A stretch of 64,000 nucleotides of DNA from Cichorium intybus (Eukaryota > Streptophyta > Magnoliopsida > Asterales > Asteraceae), in contig CM042012.1 in assembly GCA_023525715.1 (NCBI GenBank), positions 60,865,705 through 60,929,704 of the forward strand, written 5' to 3'. Shown piece by piece: positions 45,592 through 59,200 of the stretch; the first letter of the stretch is position 1, and the number at the start of each line of letters is the position of its first letter. The position numbers and the translations under genes are program-made. The notes under the pieces are model-generated. The model made no database searches and had not been told where the DNA came from. It worked only from the letters and a program-made list of their open reading frames with translations.

Positions 45592-46440
45592 TGTAACGCC
45601 GTAATATCTTCGGTAAGTAAATTTGAGTTAATTTTTGAGTAAAAAAGATTTATTAGGTTGTTATATGTGTTAGGATGATTAGAAATTCATTTAAGAGGAG
45701 TTTAAGTCTAAAAATTATTAAAAATTGAGAACCCGGGTCGTGTTAGTGGACACGGGTCGTGTAGAGAGTTCTTAGAAGTTGTTTTGGACACTAGAAGGCA
45801 AACCCGGGTCGTGTCCAAAAACCCGGGTCGGGTTGATATCCGGAAGCGAACGAAGAAAATGTCGTAAACGTAAACCGGGGCGGGTTCGGAAACCCGGGTC
45901 GGGTTCTGACCAACCCGGGGCAGGTTCTGCAGCCAGGCGCGGGTTACGGGGCAGGGGTTTAATACCCATTTCTCCTCTTCTTTTTCATTTACGAACTAAA
46001 ATACACTCTAGGCGATTTTCAGAGCTTGAATTGCGATTTTTAAACCTTGTAATCGAGGGTTGAACGTGGGAAAAGCTTGGAAAGTCGGATTTAATACTTG
46101 AATTTCGTTCTTGTGTTCTTGATTTTTGAGGTTAGTAATCTTGAGTTCTAGGGTTTCAAAACCCTAAATGCCCAAATCCAAGTTTTTGCCTTGAATTAGC
46201 TCATATATTGTTAATATATAGTTAATATGTGTTGTATTGAGTCTCTATTACGATTATTGAGACGTTTTAACGGTTGATTTGGTAAAAACCGCGAAATTTG
46301 GAAGTTTTGAGTTGATAGCACACGATATTCATAGATTAGGATCTTTGTTAGCTATTGATTCTTGATCCATTGAGTTAGATGTTGTTGAATTGTTTTGAGG
46401 ATGTTGAGGTATGATATGTGATGTCATTTTCAGCAGATAT
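45592..46440 (+). repeat. C 3' LTR, left part
   Basis: Starts TGTAACGCC and matches 11021 onward. Interrupted by E; the last five bases GATAT are E's left duplication (right copy GATAC, 63432-63436). Donor of the leader intron is at 46131. Confidence 0.95.
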
Positions 46441-47164
46441 TGTAACACCCCTGAAATTTTTTTTCATTTAAAACAAGGTTTCAATACATAAAACCATAAC
46501 AAAAGGGGTATATTTTATCAAAAACGGGTACAAACGTATCAAGGAGTGTATAAAATACCATAATCTCCTTTTTAAAGCCGGGCTGCTACTGACAGCATCT
46601 ATAAGTCCCACTTCTTTAGTCAGGGACTGTAACTTTTCCTCTATCAGGATCATGCTAACCTGCAGGGACATTTAACAGATAACGTGAGCTATAAAGCTCA
46701 GTGAGTAATCATACCTACAAATATCACATAAAGATATACATTCATATATAATACTCTATGTATGATAAGTCTCTTTCTACTCATCTTTACAATATCAAGT
46801 CCCATTTTATAGCCACTTCCGGCTAACCGTATATATGTTTGAATATCGGATCCAAACCCCTAGCCTTACTGGCTGACCGTATATCTCTTAGGATTTCACA
46901 TCCTACCTCATAGCCTTACAGGCTGAACCATAATAACATATGATTATCAAATCACGTCAGTTATTTGGACATTTAATCATATCTACCCTGTTATTTGAAC
47001 ATCAAATCAAATCAAATATGTTAGCCACCAAAACCCATATGTGTATAAGAGAAAATAAACATATAAATTCTCAATTACCATTTATGTCCCATGTTTCTTA
47101 GTCATAATTAACTACACCATATTTCCTGGCCATATAAGCCGCACTAAACAGTTTCAACATTTAT

Positions 47165-47570
47165 ATCATAGCCCTAAGGCCGCACCAATTGGTTTTAACA
47201 ACCCGATATCATAGCCATAAGGCTGTACCATTTGGATTCAAAGTCCAATATCATAGTCATAAGGCCGCACCATTTGGATTTAATCATCCAATATCATAGC
47301 CATAAGGCCGCACCAATTCCATATAACAATATCATAGCCATATAGGCCGCACCAGTTGGATATAACATCCAATATCGTAGCCATACGGCCGCACCATTTC
47401 CATATAACAATATCATAGTCATATAGGCCGCACCAGTTGGATATAACATCCAATATCGTAGCCATAAGGCCGCACCATTTCCATATAACAATATCATAGC
47501 CATATAGGCTGCACCAGTTGGATATAACATCCAATATCGTAGCCACAAGTGGCCGTACCATTCAATAACA
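47165..47570 (-). repeat. tandem array in E LTR
   Basis: Alternating units built on CATAGCCATAAGGCCGCACC with spacers GGATATAACATCCAATAT or CCATATAACAATAT, period about 55-60 bp, about eight copies. The 5' LTR counterpart is at 53380-53770. Many units contain small self-complementary parts (GGCC, GGATATAACATCC). Translations of it are artefacts. Confidence 0.85.
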
Positions 47571-48115
47571 TTTTATATCATAGCCGCAGAGACCGTACCT
47601 TTAGACATCATGCTATAGTCTCACGACTTACATGGTCTTATCATTTCAAACTACCATGTTCAACTCTAAAACTACTACAAGTTATAAGAGTTCAACCATC
47701 AAATATCACATTTGATATAAGTGAGATTACTCACCTGGATACTTGCTGCAATTGTATCCCGTTAGCCTTTGCATTCTTGCACCTCTATCAATGCACTCGT
47801 CCAGTACCTATTCATTTATTTATATAACAAATGATTATAGGTTAATCACCATTTCAGTTGACTCTAATACATAAGAGTCTAATATTATACAACTACAAAC
47901 CATCTCTAGATGATAAACATTCCTTTACCATCTTTCTGGAACTTTTATACTCTCTCAAAATACACGTATTGTTCTACAGTGCTCTCGAGAAGTCGTATTC
48001 TCATTTTCATATTTTTCCAAGACTTTTCATACCATTATGGACTTGTAGTTAAAGTTTGAAGTCAATCGGACATGTCTTGCATCAATTTCAAACTTTAAAG
48101 TCCTCTGATTAAGTG

Positions 48116-48235
48116 GACGACTCGTGCATATTTCATGCCTTAGAGAGCACGACTCATGCATACCTAAAATGGCAATATACTTTGGTTTGCAGGGGAGCAC
48201 GACCCGTGCCAAAAGAGCATGACCCGTGCTCTTGC
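48116..48235 (-). repeat. GC-rich word cluster in E LTR
   Basis: GCACGACCCGTGC-type words: CGACTCGTGCAT, GCACGACTCATGC, GCACGACCCGTGCC and GCATGACCCGTGC. The same core as in D. Confidence 0.7.
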
Positions 48236-48750
48236 TGCAGATCCCCATTTCAGTCCGATTTTTGCACTGTAGCGTCCAATTTTCACCTATTAAGTTCTTA
48301 TTCTTGTTCTTAATCATCTTGGGTTTATTTCAAGACTAAAACCTTCCATTTATACAAGGTTTTAACTCCTTGAAATCAACTCAATCAATCAAATGCAGAA
48401 ATTAGGGTTCTTGAGCCAAAAAACCCCAAAATCCACCAAATCATCAAATTCTTTTGTTTCAATTACATATTCTTATCATATGAACATCTTTCAAACTTAG
48501 AAATCATATAAACATCATGGATCATGACTGAAATTACAGTTTTCAGTCATCCATGGAAAACCCACCAAGAACACTTCAAGAACTTGGTTAGAAACTTAAT
48601 TTACTAGCCTCAATTGCTTGGAAATCACAACCTTCAAACAATTGTTCTAATTTCTTGCTTCAATTTCATGATCTCTGCAGAAATCGCACCTTCAAAACTC
48701 CTCCCGATCATCTCAAATGTTCAGCCACACATAGGAGAGTCAACTCTCCT

Positions 48751-48757
48751 ATTTATA
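48751..48757 (-). promoter_or_regulatory. TATA box of E 3' LTR
   Basis: TATAAAT on minus in AGTATAAATAGGAG; the 5' LTR copy is at 63135-63141. Confidence 0.6.
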
Positions 48758-49047
48758 CTTCCAGAATTTACAATTTAGCCCCTGAAGTTCCATTTCTTGA
48801 ACTTTGGCCACAATAATCAAGTTTTATGACATAAGACTTTCATTTCTTATATTTTTGCCACAAGCAAACAATACTTTAACATATTTGGTCCTTCCCATGG
48901 TCAAATGACCAAATTACCCTTTTATGGTAAAATGACCAAATTACCCTTTTACTAGTATTAACTTTCTAATACTTAGAACACCATATTAAATCATAAATAC
49001 ACTATGATCAACATATTAATACTTAACAAAAGTATCGTGGTGTTACA

Positions 49048-49085
49048 AATTCTCCCCTCCTTCAAAAGATTTCGTCCCCGAAATC
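49048..49085 (-). promoter_or_regulatory. PPT hairpin and polypurine tract of E
   Basis: GATTTCG-GGGA-CGAAATC on minus (49085-49068), then TTTTGAAGGAGGGGAGAATT. Confidence 0.7.
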
Positions 49086-52000
49086 ATACAAACAAGCGAG
49101 GGTAATTCTTTCTCATTACAATTTCGGTTTCCCATATCATGTGAAACTTCTATGGTATTGCCAAAGCACTTTAACCATACTAGTCTTCTTATCTCGCAGT
49201 TGTCTTATCTTCCGGTCAAACACCTTCTTGGGTTATCCCGGTACCTTAACTTCTCATCTTCCTCAATTTCAGCAAGAGGTATTCATCACGTAATGTTTTC
49301 CGCAATTGAGACACATGGAAAACATTATGAATATCTTGATGTTCATCAAGAAACTTCAATTAATACACCACAGTTCTTACTTCTTGGGATATACGGAAAG
49401 GTCCAATAAAACGAGGACTCAACTTCCCTTTCTTCCCAAAACAATTTAGTCTTTCTAAGGGGATACTTTGAACACTGTCATCTTTCCCCATTTGGAATTT
49501 CAACGGTTTTACTCGGCAATCCGCATACTACCTTTTTCGATTTTTGTCTATTTCCAAGCTTTCTCGAATTTGCCTAATCTTTTCTTCTGTTTGAGGTACA
49601 ATCTCGGGTCCAGCCAACGGCTTCTCCCCAACTTCAGTCTAGCAAATCGGCGTGCAACACGATACTCCATACTATGCATTATACGAGCCATCTGAATGCT
49701 GGTACGGAAACTGTTATTATCTACGGGTTCTACCAAAGATAGACAATCTTCTCATCTTCCGCCAAGGTCTATTATGCAAGTTCAATGCATATCTTCTAAA
49801 GTCTGCATCATTATCTCATCTCACCCATCAAGATATGGTACTTATTAGTACTTTTGAACTAATTATTCTTGAAAACTATGCCAAAATCTAGGAATAATTC
49901 TACTATCTCGATCTGATACAATCAACACCGGTAACTCACGTCAACAATTTACTCCATCTATGTAAATTTTCGCTACTTTTCGATCTTGATTTTCTCACTA
50001 GTCGGTATGAATTTACACTAGTTTTATCAACCGATCTACTATTACCCATGTGGTATCATACCCACACGGTATCCAAGGAATCTTTATTTCAAAATTTCTA
50101 ATAATGTTGTCTCATTTCTTCTCTGGGACTGACAACGGCTAGATTTCTCCGTATACTTCTAATAGTTTGACTTTACTTGCACACAAGTCAAACACCTTTT
50201 CACGTATCTTTCAATATCTTTCTTCATTTTCCGGCCACCAATACATAGGTTTTATCATCCTATACAGTTTGATACTACCCCGGGTATACTGCATATCTTC
50301 TATAATACGCATCTTTTAGGAACAAATTTCATGTCTCCTTTGCTTTGGAACCCACATACACAACCTCCAAGGGTGTTCAATCGCTGTGAGTTTTCAACTA
50401 ACTGCTTCAAGTATCCAATCATTTGTTTACTTTTCACGTTTTCAGACTTGCACACTTCTTCTTGTGTTACCCGAATCAATTCAGGTAATCGACTCGTCAC
50501 ACTCATACATGTAGGTGTAATCTTCAAAGGATACTCTTTTCAACTCAAGGCATCTATAACCACATTCGCCTTGTCGGGATGGTACTAGATTACTCAACCG
50601 AATCTTTAAATAAGTCCATCCATCTTTGCTATCTCATATTTAGCTTCTTTTTAATCAATTAAGTACTTCAAACTTTTATAATCCGTACAAACAGTAAGCT
50701 TTACACCATATAAATAGTGTTTCCAAAGCTTCAATGCCAAAATCATAATTGCTACTGCAATGTTATGTACCAGTTAGTTAACGGACCGTGTAAACAATTA
50801 CTCGACCTTTTCATATTATCACGCACCCAAAATCAATTCTGGATGCATTTCTGTAAAATAAATTATCTTCTCCGCTTAGCGAGAATGCTAACACCGGAGC
50901 TTCACAGAAGGTTTATTTCAACCTTTGAAAAGATACTTGTGGTCTTTCTACCTACTCAAACTTTTCACTTTTCCTGGTCAACTTTAGTCAACGGAACAGC
51001 AATCAAGGAGTAGTTTTCTACAACTCTCCTATTGTAACCTGCCAATTTAAGGAAACTACAATTTTAGTCAGATTCCAAGGCGGTTTCCGTTTTATAGCTT
51101 CATTTCCATTGGTTCTACCTTAACATCTTTAACACTGTTAACATGCCCAATGAATTGAAACTTCTTTTAGCCAAATTTCATACTTGGAAAACTTCGCATA
51201 TCACTTTTCTCCACGAAGTAACTCCAATATTGGTACAAATGTACATTATATTCAGTCTGGTTTCGAGAATATCAGATTCTCGGTAGTCAATGCATATACA
51301 CATCAACTTGTCTTTTTTCTTTTCAAACAAGATAGGGCTCCCTACGATGACACATTCGGCCATATGAGACCCCGATTCAAAAATTTCGTCTAATTGTTTT
51401 CCCACTCTGCCATCTCTACAGATGCTAATCAGTTTAGAGCCTAAATAACATAAACGGCTCCCAAAACCAGTTTAATCATAAACTCTTCTCGTCAATCTGG
51501 CGGAAATTCTGGAAGTTCTTTGGAAGAAACATCCAAGAATTTATTTAAAGTTTTACACTTCTATCGCCACTTTATTTAGCTTGGCCAATACTGCATATGC
51601 CAACTAAAACATCCTTCCTTTACTAACCCTTCTCCAAGTTTAAGCAAAGGAAAATAATCGGTATTCTCAACAATGGTCATTTACCGTGGATTTTCCTCCA
51701 TTTCATTTCTGATTTTAGAACCATAATGTTCATATTTCTAAAATTTATGTTAGCATAATTCATTGCTAACCACTTCATACGCACAATTTCTTCAAATTCA
51801 TTGGTAGTCATCGGCTTCAGATTTATAGGGAAAAATGGTCCCGTAAATCCCAGGCTGACAACTTCCCAGGTGATCGATATCTCGAACATATTTGCTATCT
51901 ACTATAGCTACTTCCAAAATTTCATCCATAATCGTTGATGAAATATTCAGACAAGACATTAAAGTCACCTATCCAAAGCATAGCTTCATGGATCAAATAT

Positions 52001-52614
52001 AACATATACGGGGATTATATTCAAAATGAATATATCTGAGACCATATCAGTTTTCTCACGAGCTTCTTCCACAATCTGTTGGAATGCTCATGGTACCACT
52101 AGTCCTTCTCGACCATTCGTTTCTTCTTTATTTCCTCCCTGTTCTTTCCTGGGTTTCTCACCCGATGCTCCACATTTTGCATATGGACATTTCATATGAA
52201 AGTGATCCGTAGCTCCACGCTGGAAACACCTTCGTTCTATCTAACAGGTTCAAACAATAGGTCCCTATTTTCTACAAGTTCAACAACTCAATGGTAAAGT
52301 CTCAACTCTACAATTTTTTTGACCACATCAGCTACTATTTCTGGTCTTGTGGATTTTTCTACTACTCGTCACTTTGCCCCATCTTCTATCGGAGCCTTGA
52401 AAACGAGCTAATCTACCACCTGGGGCTCCACGCCCTGAATATCTCCCTTTAGGATTACTACTCATACTTCTTATACATCAGAAGTTAGAAACAGTTAGGT
52501 TACATATATATATAATAACAACTTATATACACCTAACTTTTCAACATGTCTATTTACTCTCAGGGTTTAAGTCCCAAAATCTACTCTATAGACACCTAGT
52601 TCACTTAAACCACG
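49086..52614 (-). pseudogene. E gag-pol remnants
   Basis: Recognisable scraps on minus, in expected order from right to left: a gag zinc-knuckle scrap (CFQRGATDHFHMKC, about 52240-52195), an RT fragment with ILFEKKKDKLMCICIDYRES (about 51340-51280), an RNase H/linker fragment with LPELIRVTQEEVCKSEN (about 50500-50430), and a damaged integrase zinc region near 50240. Every part is broken by many stops and indels; no domain is whole. Confidence 0.75.
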
Positions 52615-52626
52615 ACTCTGATACCA
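52615..52626 (-). promoter_or_regulatory. E primer binding site
   Basis: TGGTATCAGAGT on minus, 3 nt from the LTR; last base changed from C. Confidence 0.85.
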
Positions 52627-52629
52627 ACT

Positions 52630-53826
52630 TGTAACACCCGACTTTTAAAACAAAAACACCCCTGAAATCTTTTTTTCATTTAAAACAAGGTTTCAATACA
52701 TAAAACCATAACAAAAGGGGTATATTTTATCAAAAACGGGTACAAGCGTATCAAGGAGTGTATAAAATACCAAAATCTCCTTTTTAAAGCCGGGCTGCTA
52801 CTGACAGCATCTATAAGTCCCACTTCTTTAGTCACGGACTGTAACTTTTCCTCTATCAGGATCATGCTAAGCTGTAGGGACATTTAAGAGATAACGTGAG
52901 CTATAAAGCTCAGTGAGTAATCATACCTGCAAATATCACATAAAGATATACATTCATATATAATACTCTATGTATGATAAGTCTCTTTCTACTCATCTTT
53001 TCAATATCAAGTCCCATTTTATAGCCACTTCCGGCTAACCGTATATATGTTTGAATATCGGATCCAAACCCCTAGCCTTACTGGCTGACCGTATATCTCT
53101 TAGGATTTCACATCCTACCTCATAGCCTTACAGGCTGAACCATAATAACATATGATTATCAAATCATGTCAGTTATTTGGACATTTAATCATATCTAACC
53201 TGTTATTTGAACATCAAATCAAATCAAATCTGTTAGCCACCAAAACCCATATGTGTATATGAGAAAATAAACATATAAATTCTCAATTACCATTTCTGTC
53301 CCATGTTTCTTAGTCATAATTGACTGCACCATATTTCCTGGCCATATAAGCCGCACTAAACAGTTTCAACATTTATATCATAGCCCTAAGGCCGCACCAA
53401 TTGGTTTTAACAACCCGATATCATAGCCATAAGGCCGCACCATTTGGATTCAAAGTCCAATATCATAGCCATAAGGCCGCACCATTTGGATTTAATCATC
53501 CAATATCATAGCCATAAGGCCGCACCAATTCCATATAACAATATCATAGCCATGTAGGCCGCACCAGTTGGATATAACATCCAATATCGTAGCCATAAGG
53601 CCGCACCATTTCCATATAACAATATCATAGCCATATAGGCCGCACCAGTTGGATATAACATCCAATATCGTAGTCATAAGGCCGCACCATTTCCATATAA
53701 CAATATCATAGCCATATAGGCCGCACCAGTTAGATATAACATCCAATATCGTAGCCACAAGTGGCCGTACCATTCAATAACATTTTATATCATAGCCGCA
53801 GAGACCTTACCTTTACACATCATTCT
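52630..53826 (-). repeat. E 5' LTR, part nearest the PBS
   Basis: Continues at 62033-63431 beyond F. It contains a second copy of the tandem array. The last bases ATTCT (53822-53826) are the F duplication. The leader-intron acceptor here is CTACAG|CTTAGC at 52872. Confidence 0.93.
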
Positions 53827-54439
53827 TGTAACACCCGGCTTTTAAAACAAAACACCCCTGAAAAATTTTTCATTTAAAACCAAGGTTTTAATACATAAAA
53901 CTATAACAAAGGGGTATATTTTAATAAACACGGGTACAAGTGTATCAAGGAGAGTATAAAATACTATAGTCTCCTTTGAAGCCGGGCTGCTACAGACAGC
54001 ATCTACAAGTCCACTACTTGAGTCACGGACTTTATCCTTACCCTTATCAGGGTTATGCTAACCTGCAGGGACATTTAACAAACGGTATGAGCTACAAAGC
54101 TCAGTGAGTAATCGTATCTGCAAATAACATGTATCAAAATTCAATCATATAACTGTCTGGATATCGGACCCAGACTACTAGCCTTACTGTCTAACCGTAT
54201 GTATCTGAGGATTTCATATCCTACTGTCTAGCCTTACCGGCCGAATCGTGATATCATGTGATTTTCAAATCACAGCAGATAATTGTACACTTTATCATAA
54301 TCCAGTCTGTTATTTGCATACCAGTCTAATCAATTCTATACCATTTCTGTCCCCTCTTTCTTAGTCATATTTGACTATACCATATATCATGACTATATAA
54401 CTCATATCATTTGTCATGGCTATTCTAGCCGCACCAAAT

Positions 54440-54960
54440 CATTTCTAGCATGTGAATCATAGCCCGCAGGCCGCACCAGTTTATCATAGCCCGAAGGCCG
54501 CACCGTTTGGATATAACATCCAGTATCATAGCCTTATAGGCCGCACCAGTTGGATATAGCATCCAGAATCATAGCCTTATAGGACGCACCATTTGGATAT
54601 AGCATTCAGAATCATAGCCTTATAGGCCGCACCATCTGTTAATAGCTTGTTTCACGATCAAATTATGGCTCACGGGTTAGCCCGCTGTTGCCTTGGCTCA
54701 CGGGTTAGCCCGCTGTTGCCTAGACTCACGGCTCCGTTCTTCTCATCGCAATGACTCACGGCTTATCCGGTCTTGTCTATATAGGTTTGACTCACAGCTC
54801 CGTTCTTGTCTATTATAGACTCACGGCTTATCTGGTATTGTCGCACCATTAATATTGACTGACTCACAGCTCCGTTCTTGTCTATAATAGACTCACGGCT
54901 TATCTGATATTGTCATGTCAATATTGTTGACTCACAGCTCCGTTCTTGTCATTATCAGAC
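54440..54960 (-). repeat. two tandem arrays in F LTR
   Basis: First CATAGCCTTATAGGCCGCACC units with GGATATAGCATCC spacers (54440-54640). Then alternating GACTCACAGCTCCGTTCTTG and GACTCACGGCTTATCTGGT units (54665-54960). The 5' LTR copy is at 60150-60690. Confidence 0.85.
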
Positions 54961-55362
54961 TCACCTGGATACTAGCTGCGTTTAAATCCCGGTTGTTTCT
55001 TGCCTTTGCGTGCACCAAAACCATTTTGTCCCATACCTATATATTCATTTATATACCAAATGATAATAGGTTAATAATCATCTAAATTGACTCTAATACA
55101 TAAGAGTCCTGTAGAATACAATTGGGGACTATTTATAAGCATTTCAGATTAATAACCATTGTTATAAAATTTAATACACTTCCCGAAATATGCGTATTCT
55201 ACTACAGTACTTTCGGGAGGTCGTATTCGTATTCCGATAATTTTCCATGAAGTTTTACAACATATTAGACCTATGTTTAAAATTTCAGGTCAATCGGATA
55301 AGCCTAGCACAAGAATAAACTTGGAAAATTTACAGAAGACAATTTGGTTTCTGCCCAGGGCT

Positions 55363-55450
55363 CGAGTCGCGACCAACAACCTGGTTGAGTCGCGAAGAGA
55401 CCCCTCTTCGAGTCGCGAGCAACCACCTGGTCGAGTCGCGAGCGCTGGAC
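55363..55450 (-). repeat. GC-rich word cluster in F LTR
   Basis: Four copies of GAGTCGCGA with spacers that themselves repeat (CAACCACCTGGT). The same cluster lies at 61189-61270. Confidence 0.8.
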
Positions 55451-55966
55451 AGAGATGCAGAAACTCCGATTTTATGCTAGAATTTTCCATTTTTCTCTTG
55501 TTAAGGTCTTATTACCCGACTTAATCGGTTGGGGTTTATTTCTAGTCTAAAACCTTACATTTTAACAAGGTTTTTAACTCCCAAAACACAATCAATCAAT
55601 CATATGAAGATTTAGGGTTCTTAGTTCTAACAACCCTAAAACTTCAAATTCATTTAAAATAACAATCTACTTCCATTTTCTTGAATTAAACCCTTATTCT
55701 TATGACTTAATGGAAGTATTACATCAATTTAACCACATAATCATAACTGCAAATGCAGTTTTTGAGTTCTACAAAACTCATCAAGAACAAACAATCAAGA
55801 ACTTGGAATATTTACCTCAAAAGCTTCCAATTCTACCCTTCAATTGCTATAATCCGATTTTTAACCTTAATTCTTCAAGATTGCTCCAAAATTCTGCAAC
55901 TCCCTTACCAAGAAACCCTCCCGTAGCTCACTAAATTTCTGCACAAAATGGGAGAAGGTTCCAACT

Positions 55967-55973
55967 ATTTATA
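55967..55973 (-). promoter_or_regulatory. TATA box of F 3' LTR
   Basis: TATAAAT on minus; the 5' LTR copy is at 61793-61799. Confidence 0.6.
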
Positions 55974-56201
55974 CCTCCATAAATTGCATTTTGGTCCTTG
56001 AAGTTGCATTTCTCATGCTTTTGCCACAATTTACAAATTAAATGACAAACTCTAATTTTTATAACATTTTAAGTCCAAGACTCAAAATATTATTTCAAAC
56101 TAAATACTTTTCTGTCCAAAAGACCAATTTACCCTTCCAAGTAAAATGACCATTTTACCCTTTTTATTATAATTACGTAAAAAGAGTGTCTTGGCGTTAC
56201 A

Positions 56202-56239
56202 AATTCTCCCCTCTTTCAAAAGATTTCGTCCCCGAAATC
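56202..56239 (-). promoter_or_regulatory. PPT hairpin and polypurine tract of F
   Basis: GATTTCG-GGGA-CGAAATC on minus (56239-56222), then TTTTGAAAGAGGGGAGAATT. Confidence 0.7.
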
Positions 56240-59200
56240 ATACAAGGAGTTGAGGGTATGCCTCCCTTGACTGGCTTTCGGTCTTCCGCATCATGTCGTA
56301 ATCTCTATGGTATTGCCTAAGCACTTAACCATACTAGTCTTCTTATCTTGTGATTAAATCACAATTCGCATATCATTCCTCCGGTTGTCCCGGATACCTT
56401 ATCTACTTATCTATCTTTATCTCATCATGAGGGATTTTGTTGGGAATTATCAATACATACTTTCTTGTTTGCCGTCCCAAACAGATTTTAAACTTTCCAG
56501 AGGATCGCTTTTCGTACTACCGTATTCCTTTACTTGGAATTTCAAAGGTTTTTACTCAGTGATCCATATACCACTTTTACAAATTCTTAACTATTCTTCA
56601 ATTTTGTTCGTACTTATCAAGTACTCTCTTCAGTTTGTGCAAGCATCTAGGATCTAGCCAACGGCTTTATCACATCTTCAATCCAATAAATCGGAGGATA
56701 TCATGGTATTCCATACCATTCTTCATGTAAACCATCAAACTATTAGCATGAAAGCTGCTATTTCTTGCAAATTCTATCCAAGATAGACAATCTTCTCATC
56801 TTCCATTAGGGTTTGCTGTGCAATTTTCAAGCACATCTTCTAAAATCTGTATCATTTGGTCACTTTGTTCATCAATATACGGTACTTGCAAATACTTTAT
56901 TGCAAAGTCTATAACAATGTTGTCCCATTTCTTTTCTGGGGCCAACAATGGGTCAATTTCTTCACACATTTCTAACGGTTTGACTTTACTTTACGTACAA
57001 GTCAAATACTTTTCATGTATCTTTCCATACCTTTCTTGTGTCCCGGCCACCAACACATAGGTTTTATCGACCTATCCAGTCTGGTATTTCTCCGGGTATA
57101 CTGCATATCTAGTACAAAATACATCTTTTCAAGATGATTTTCATGTTTCCCTTTGCTTTGGAATCCACATTCACAACCACCAAGGGTTTAAATCGCTGTG
57201 ATTTTCCAACTAGCTTCTGTTAATATTCAATCATTTATTTATTATTCACATTTTCAAATGTGCACACATCTTTCTGTGTTACCCGAATCAACTCAGGTAA
57301 TCAATTCGTCACACTCACGCATGTGGTTGTATCTTTCAAAAGATACTCTTTCTAATTCAAGGCATCTATAGCCACATCTGTCCTTTTCGAGATGGTACAG
57401 GATTTCATACCTGAAATCTCTAGGTAACCCATCTATCTTTGCTATCTCATATTCAACTGCTTTTTGATCAATTAAGCATTTCAAACTCTTATGATCCTTA
57501 TAACAGTAAGCTTTACACTATATCGATAGTGTTTCCAAAGCTTCAATGCCAAAATTATAGTTGCTACAGCAACATCATGCCTCTACAGTCACAACTGGAT
57601 GCATTTCGATGATCCAATCTATCCGCTTAGCATCAATGCTAATGTCAGAGTCTCACACAAGGTTTATTTCAAACCTTTACAAGATGCCTGTGGTCTTTCT
57701 ACCACTCAGACTTTATACTTTCATTAGTCAACCTTAGTCAACTGAACATCTGTCAAGGAGTAGTTTTCTACAACTCTCCTTTAGTAACCCGCCAATCCAA
57801 GGAACTACTACTAATTTCAGTCAGATTCCAAGGCGGTTTCTGTCTTATCACAGTATCATTTCCACTAGATCTACTTTATCATCTTTGGCATTATTAACAT
57901 GCCCAAAGAATGAAACTTCTTTTAGTCAAATTTTCATACTTGGAGAATTTTACAAATCACTTAACTCAGTGAATTAACTCCAATATCTAGTACTAGTGTA
58001 CCTCGTTTTCGATCTGGTTTCGAGAATATCAAATTCTCATTAGTCAATGCACAAATGCATCAACTTGTCTTTCTTCTTTTCAAACAAGGTAGGGCTCCAT
58101 ACGATGACACATACGGCCATAAGAGACCCTAATACAAAAATTTCTTCTAGTTATTTTCCAACTCTGCCATCTCTACGGATGCAAATCAATAAAGAGCCCA
58201 TATATAAAAAACGGCTCCCAAAATCAGCTTTATCATAAACTTTTCTCGCCTATCAGGCAAAAATCCTGGAAGTTCTTTTCAAATGAAACATCCAAGAATA
58301 TATTTAAAGTAGCACACTACTATCACTGCTTTATTTAACTTGGCCAATACCATGTATGCCAACTACAATATCATTCTTTTACTAACTCCTTTCTGAGTTT
58401 AAGCAAAGAAAATAACCGGTATTCTCAACAACGGTCATTTATCATGGATTTTTGTCCATTTCATTTCTGTTTTAAGAACCATAATGTTCTTGTTTCTACA
58501 ATTCATGTTAGCATAAATCAGTGCTAACCAATTCATCGGTAGTCATCAGCTTTAGATTCATAGGGAAAATGGTCCCGTAAATCCTAGGCAGACTACTTTC
58601 TAGGTGTTCAATATCTAGAACATACTTGCTATCTGCTATAGCTGTTTCCAAAACTTCATCTAAAATAGTTGATGAAATATTCCAACAAGACATCAAGTCA
58701 TCGATCCCAAGCATAGCTTCATGGATCAAATATAACATACACGGGGTTATATTCAAAACAATTACATCGGAGATCATATCAGTCTCCTCACAAGCTTCTT
58801 CCACAATCTGCTGGAATGCTCAAGGTACCACTGGTCCTTTCGACCGTTCGTTTCTTCTTTCTTTCCTGGGTTACTTACCCGTTCTCCACATTTAGCATGT
58901 GAGTATTTCATAAAGAAGTGATCTATAGTTCCACGCTGGAACCACTTCCGTCCCATACAACAAACACGAGCAATATGCTCTCTTTTTCTGCCATTTCAGC
59001 ATGTCAACAGTAGAGTCTCAACTCTAAAATGTTCTGAGTGCTTTTCCTGCACTTCTTATACTATATCATCTTTTCGTTTTGGTCTCTCCCCTTCAAGGCT
59101 AGACCTGAATCGTGTTAACTTCTTCTAAGAAGTCCACTAATATTTTCTGCTTTCCTTGTAGTCTCAACTACTGTTCTTTCACCTTGAATATCGACCAAGG

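Larger units (their letters stand above)
46660..48608 (-). other. candidate leader intron in E 3' LTR
   Basis: On minus: donor CAATTGAG|GCTAGTAA (GC form; the 5' LTR has GTTAGTAA at 62992), branch-like CTCAC, acceptor ATGTCCCTGCAG|GTTAGC. About 1.95 kb. Confidence 0.4.
46441..49047 (-). repeat. E 3' LTR
   Basis: 2607 bp. Relative to the other LTR it has lost about 22 bp near its plus-strand start, between two ACACCC repeats. It carries the hairpin-like tandem array 47165-47570, the GC words 48116-48235, TATA 48751-48757 and the leader intron. Confidence 0.93.
54063..55815 (-). other. candidate leader intron in F 3' LTR
   Basis: On minus: donor GCTTTTGAG|GTAAATATT, branch-like CTCAT, acceptor ATGTCCCTGCAG|GTTAGC. 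The 5' LTR counterpart is 59765-61641. Confidence 0.45.
53827..56201 (-). repeat. F 3' LTR
   Basis: 2375 bp, about 124 bp shorter than the 5' LTR because of one deletion at about 54963, bounded by ACTCAC repeats. It contains tandem blocks, GC words and TATA. Confidence 0.94.

Noticed and set aside
47280..47561. Minus ORFs with repeated YDIVIWKWCG-like units
   Set aside because: Translation of the E tandem array; phase is open only because the unit happens to allow it.
47165..47570. CRISPR-like spacing of repeats
   Set aside because: Plant LTR, degenerate units and repeated spacers; no cas genes.
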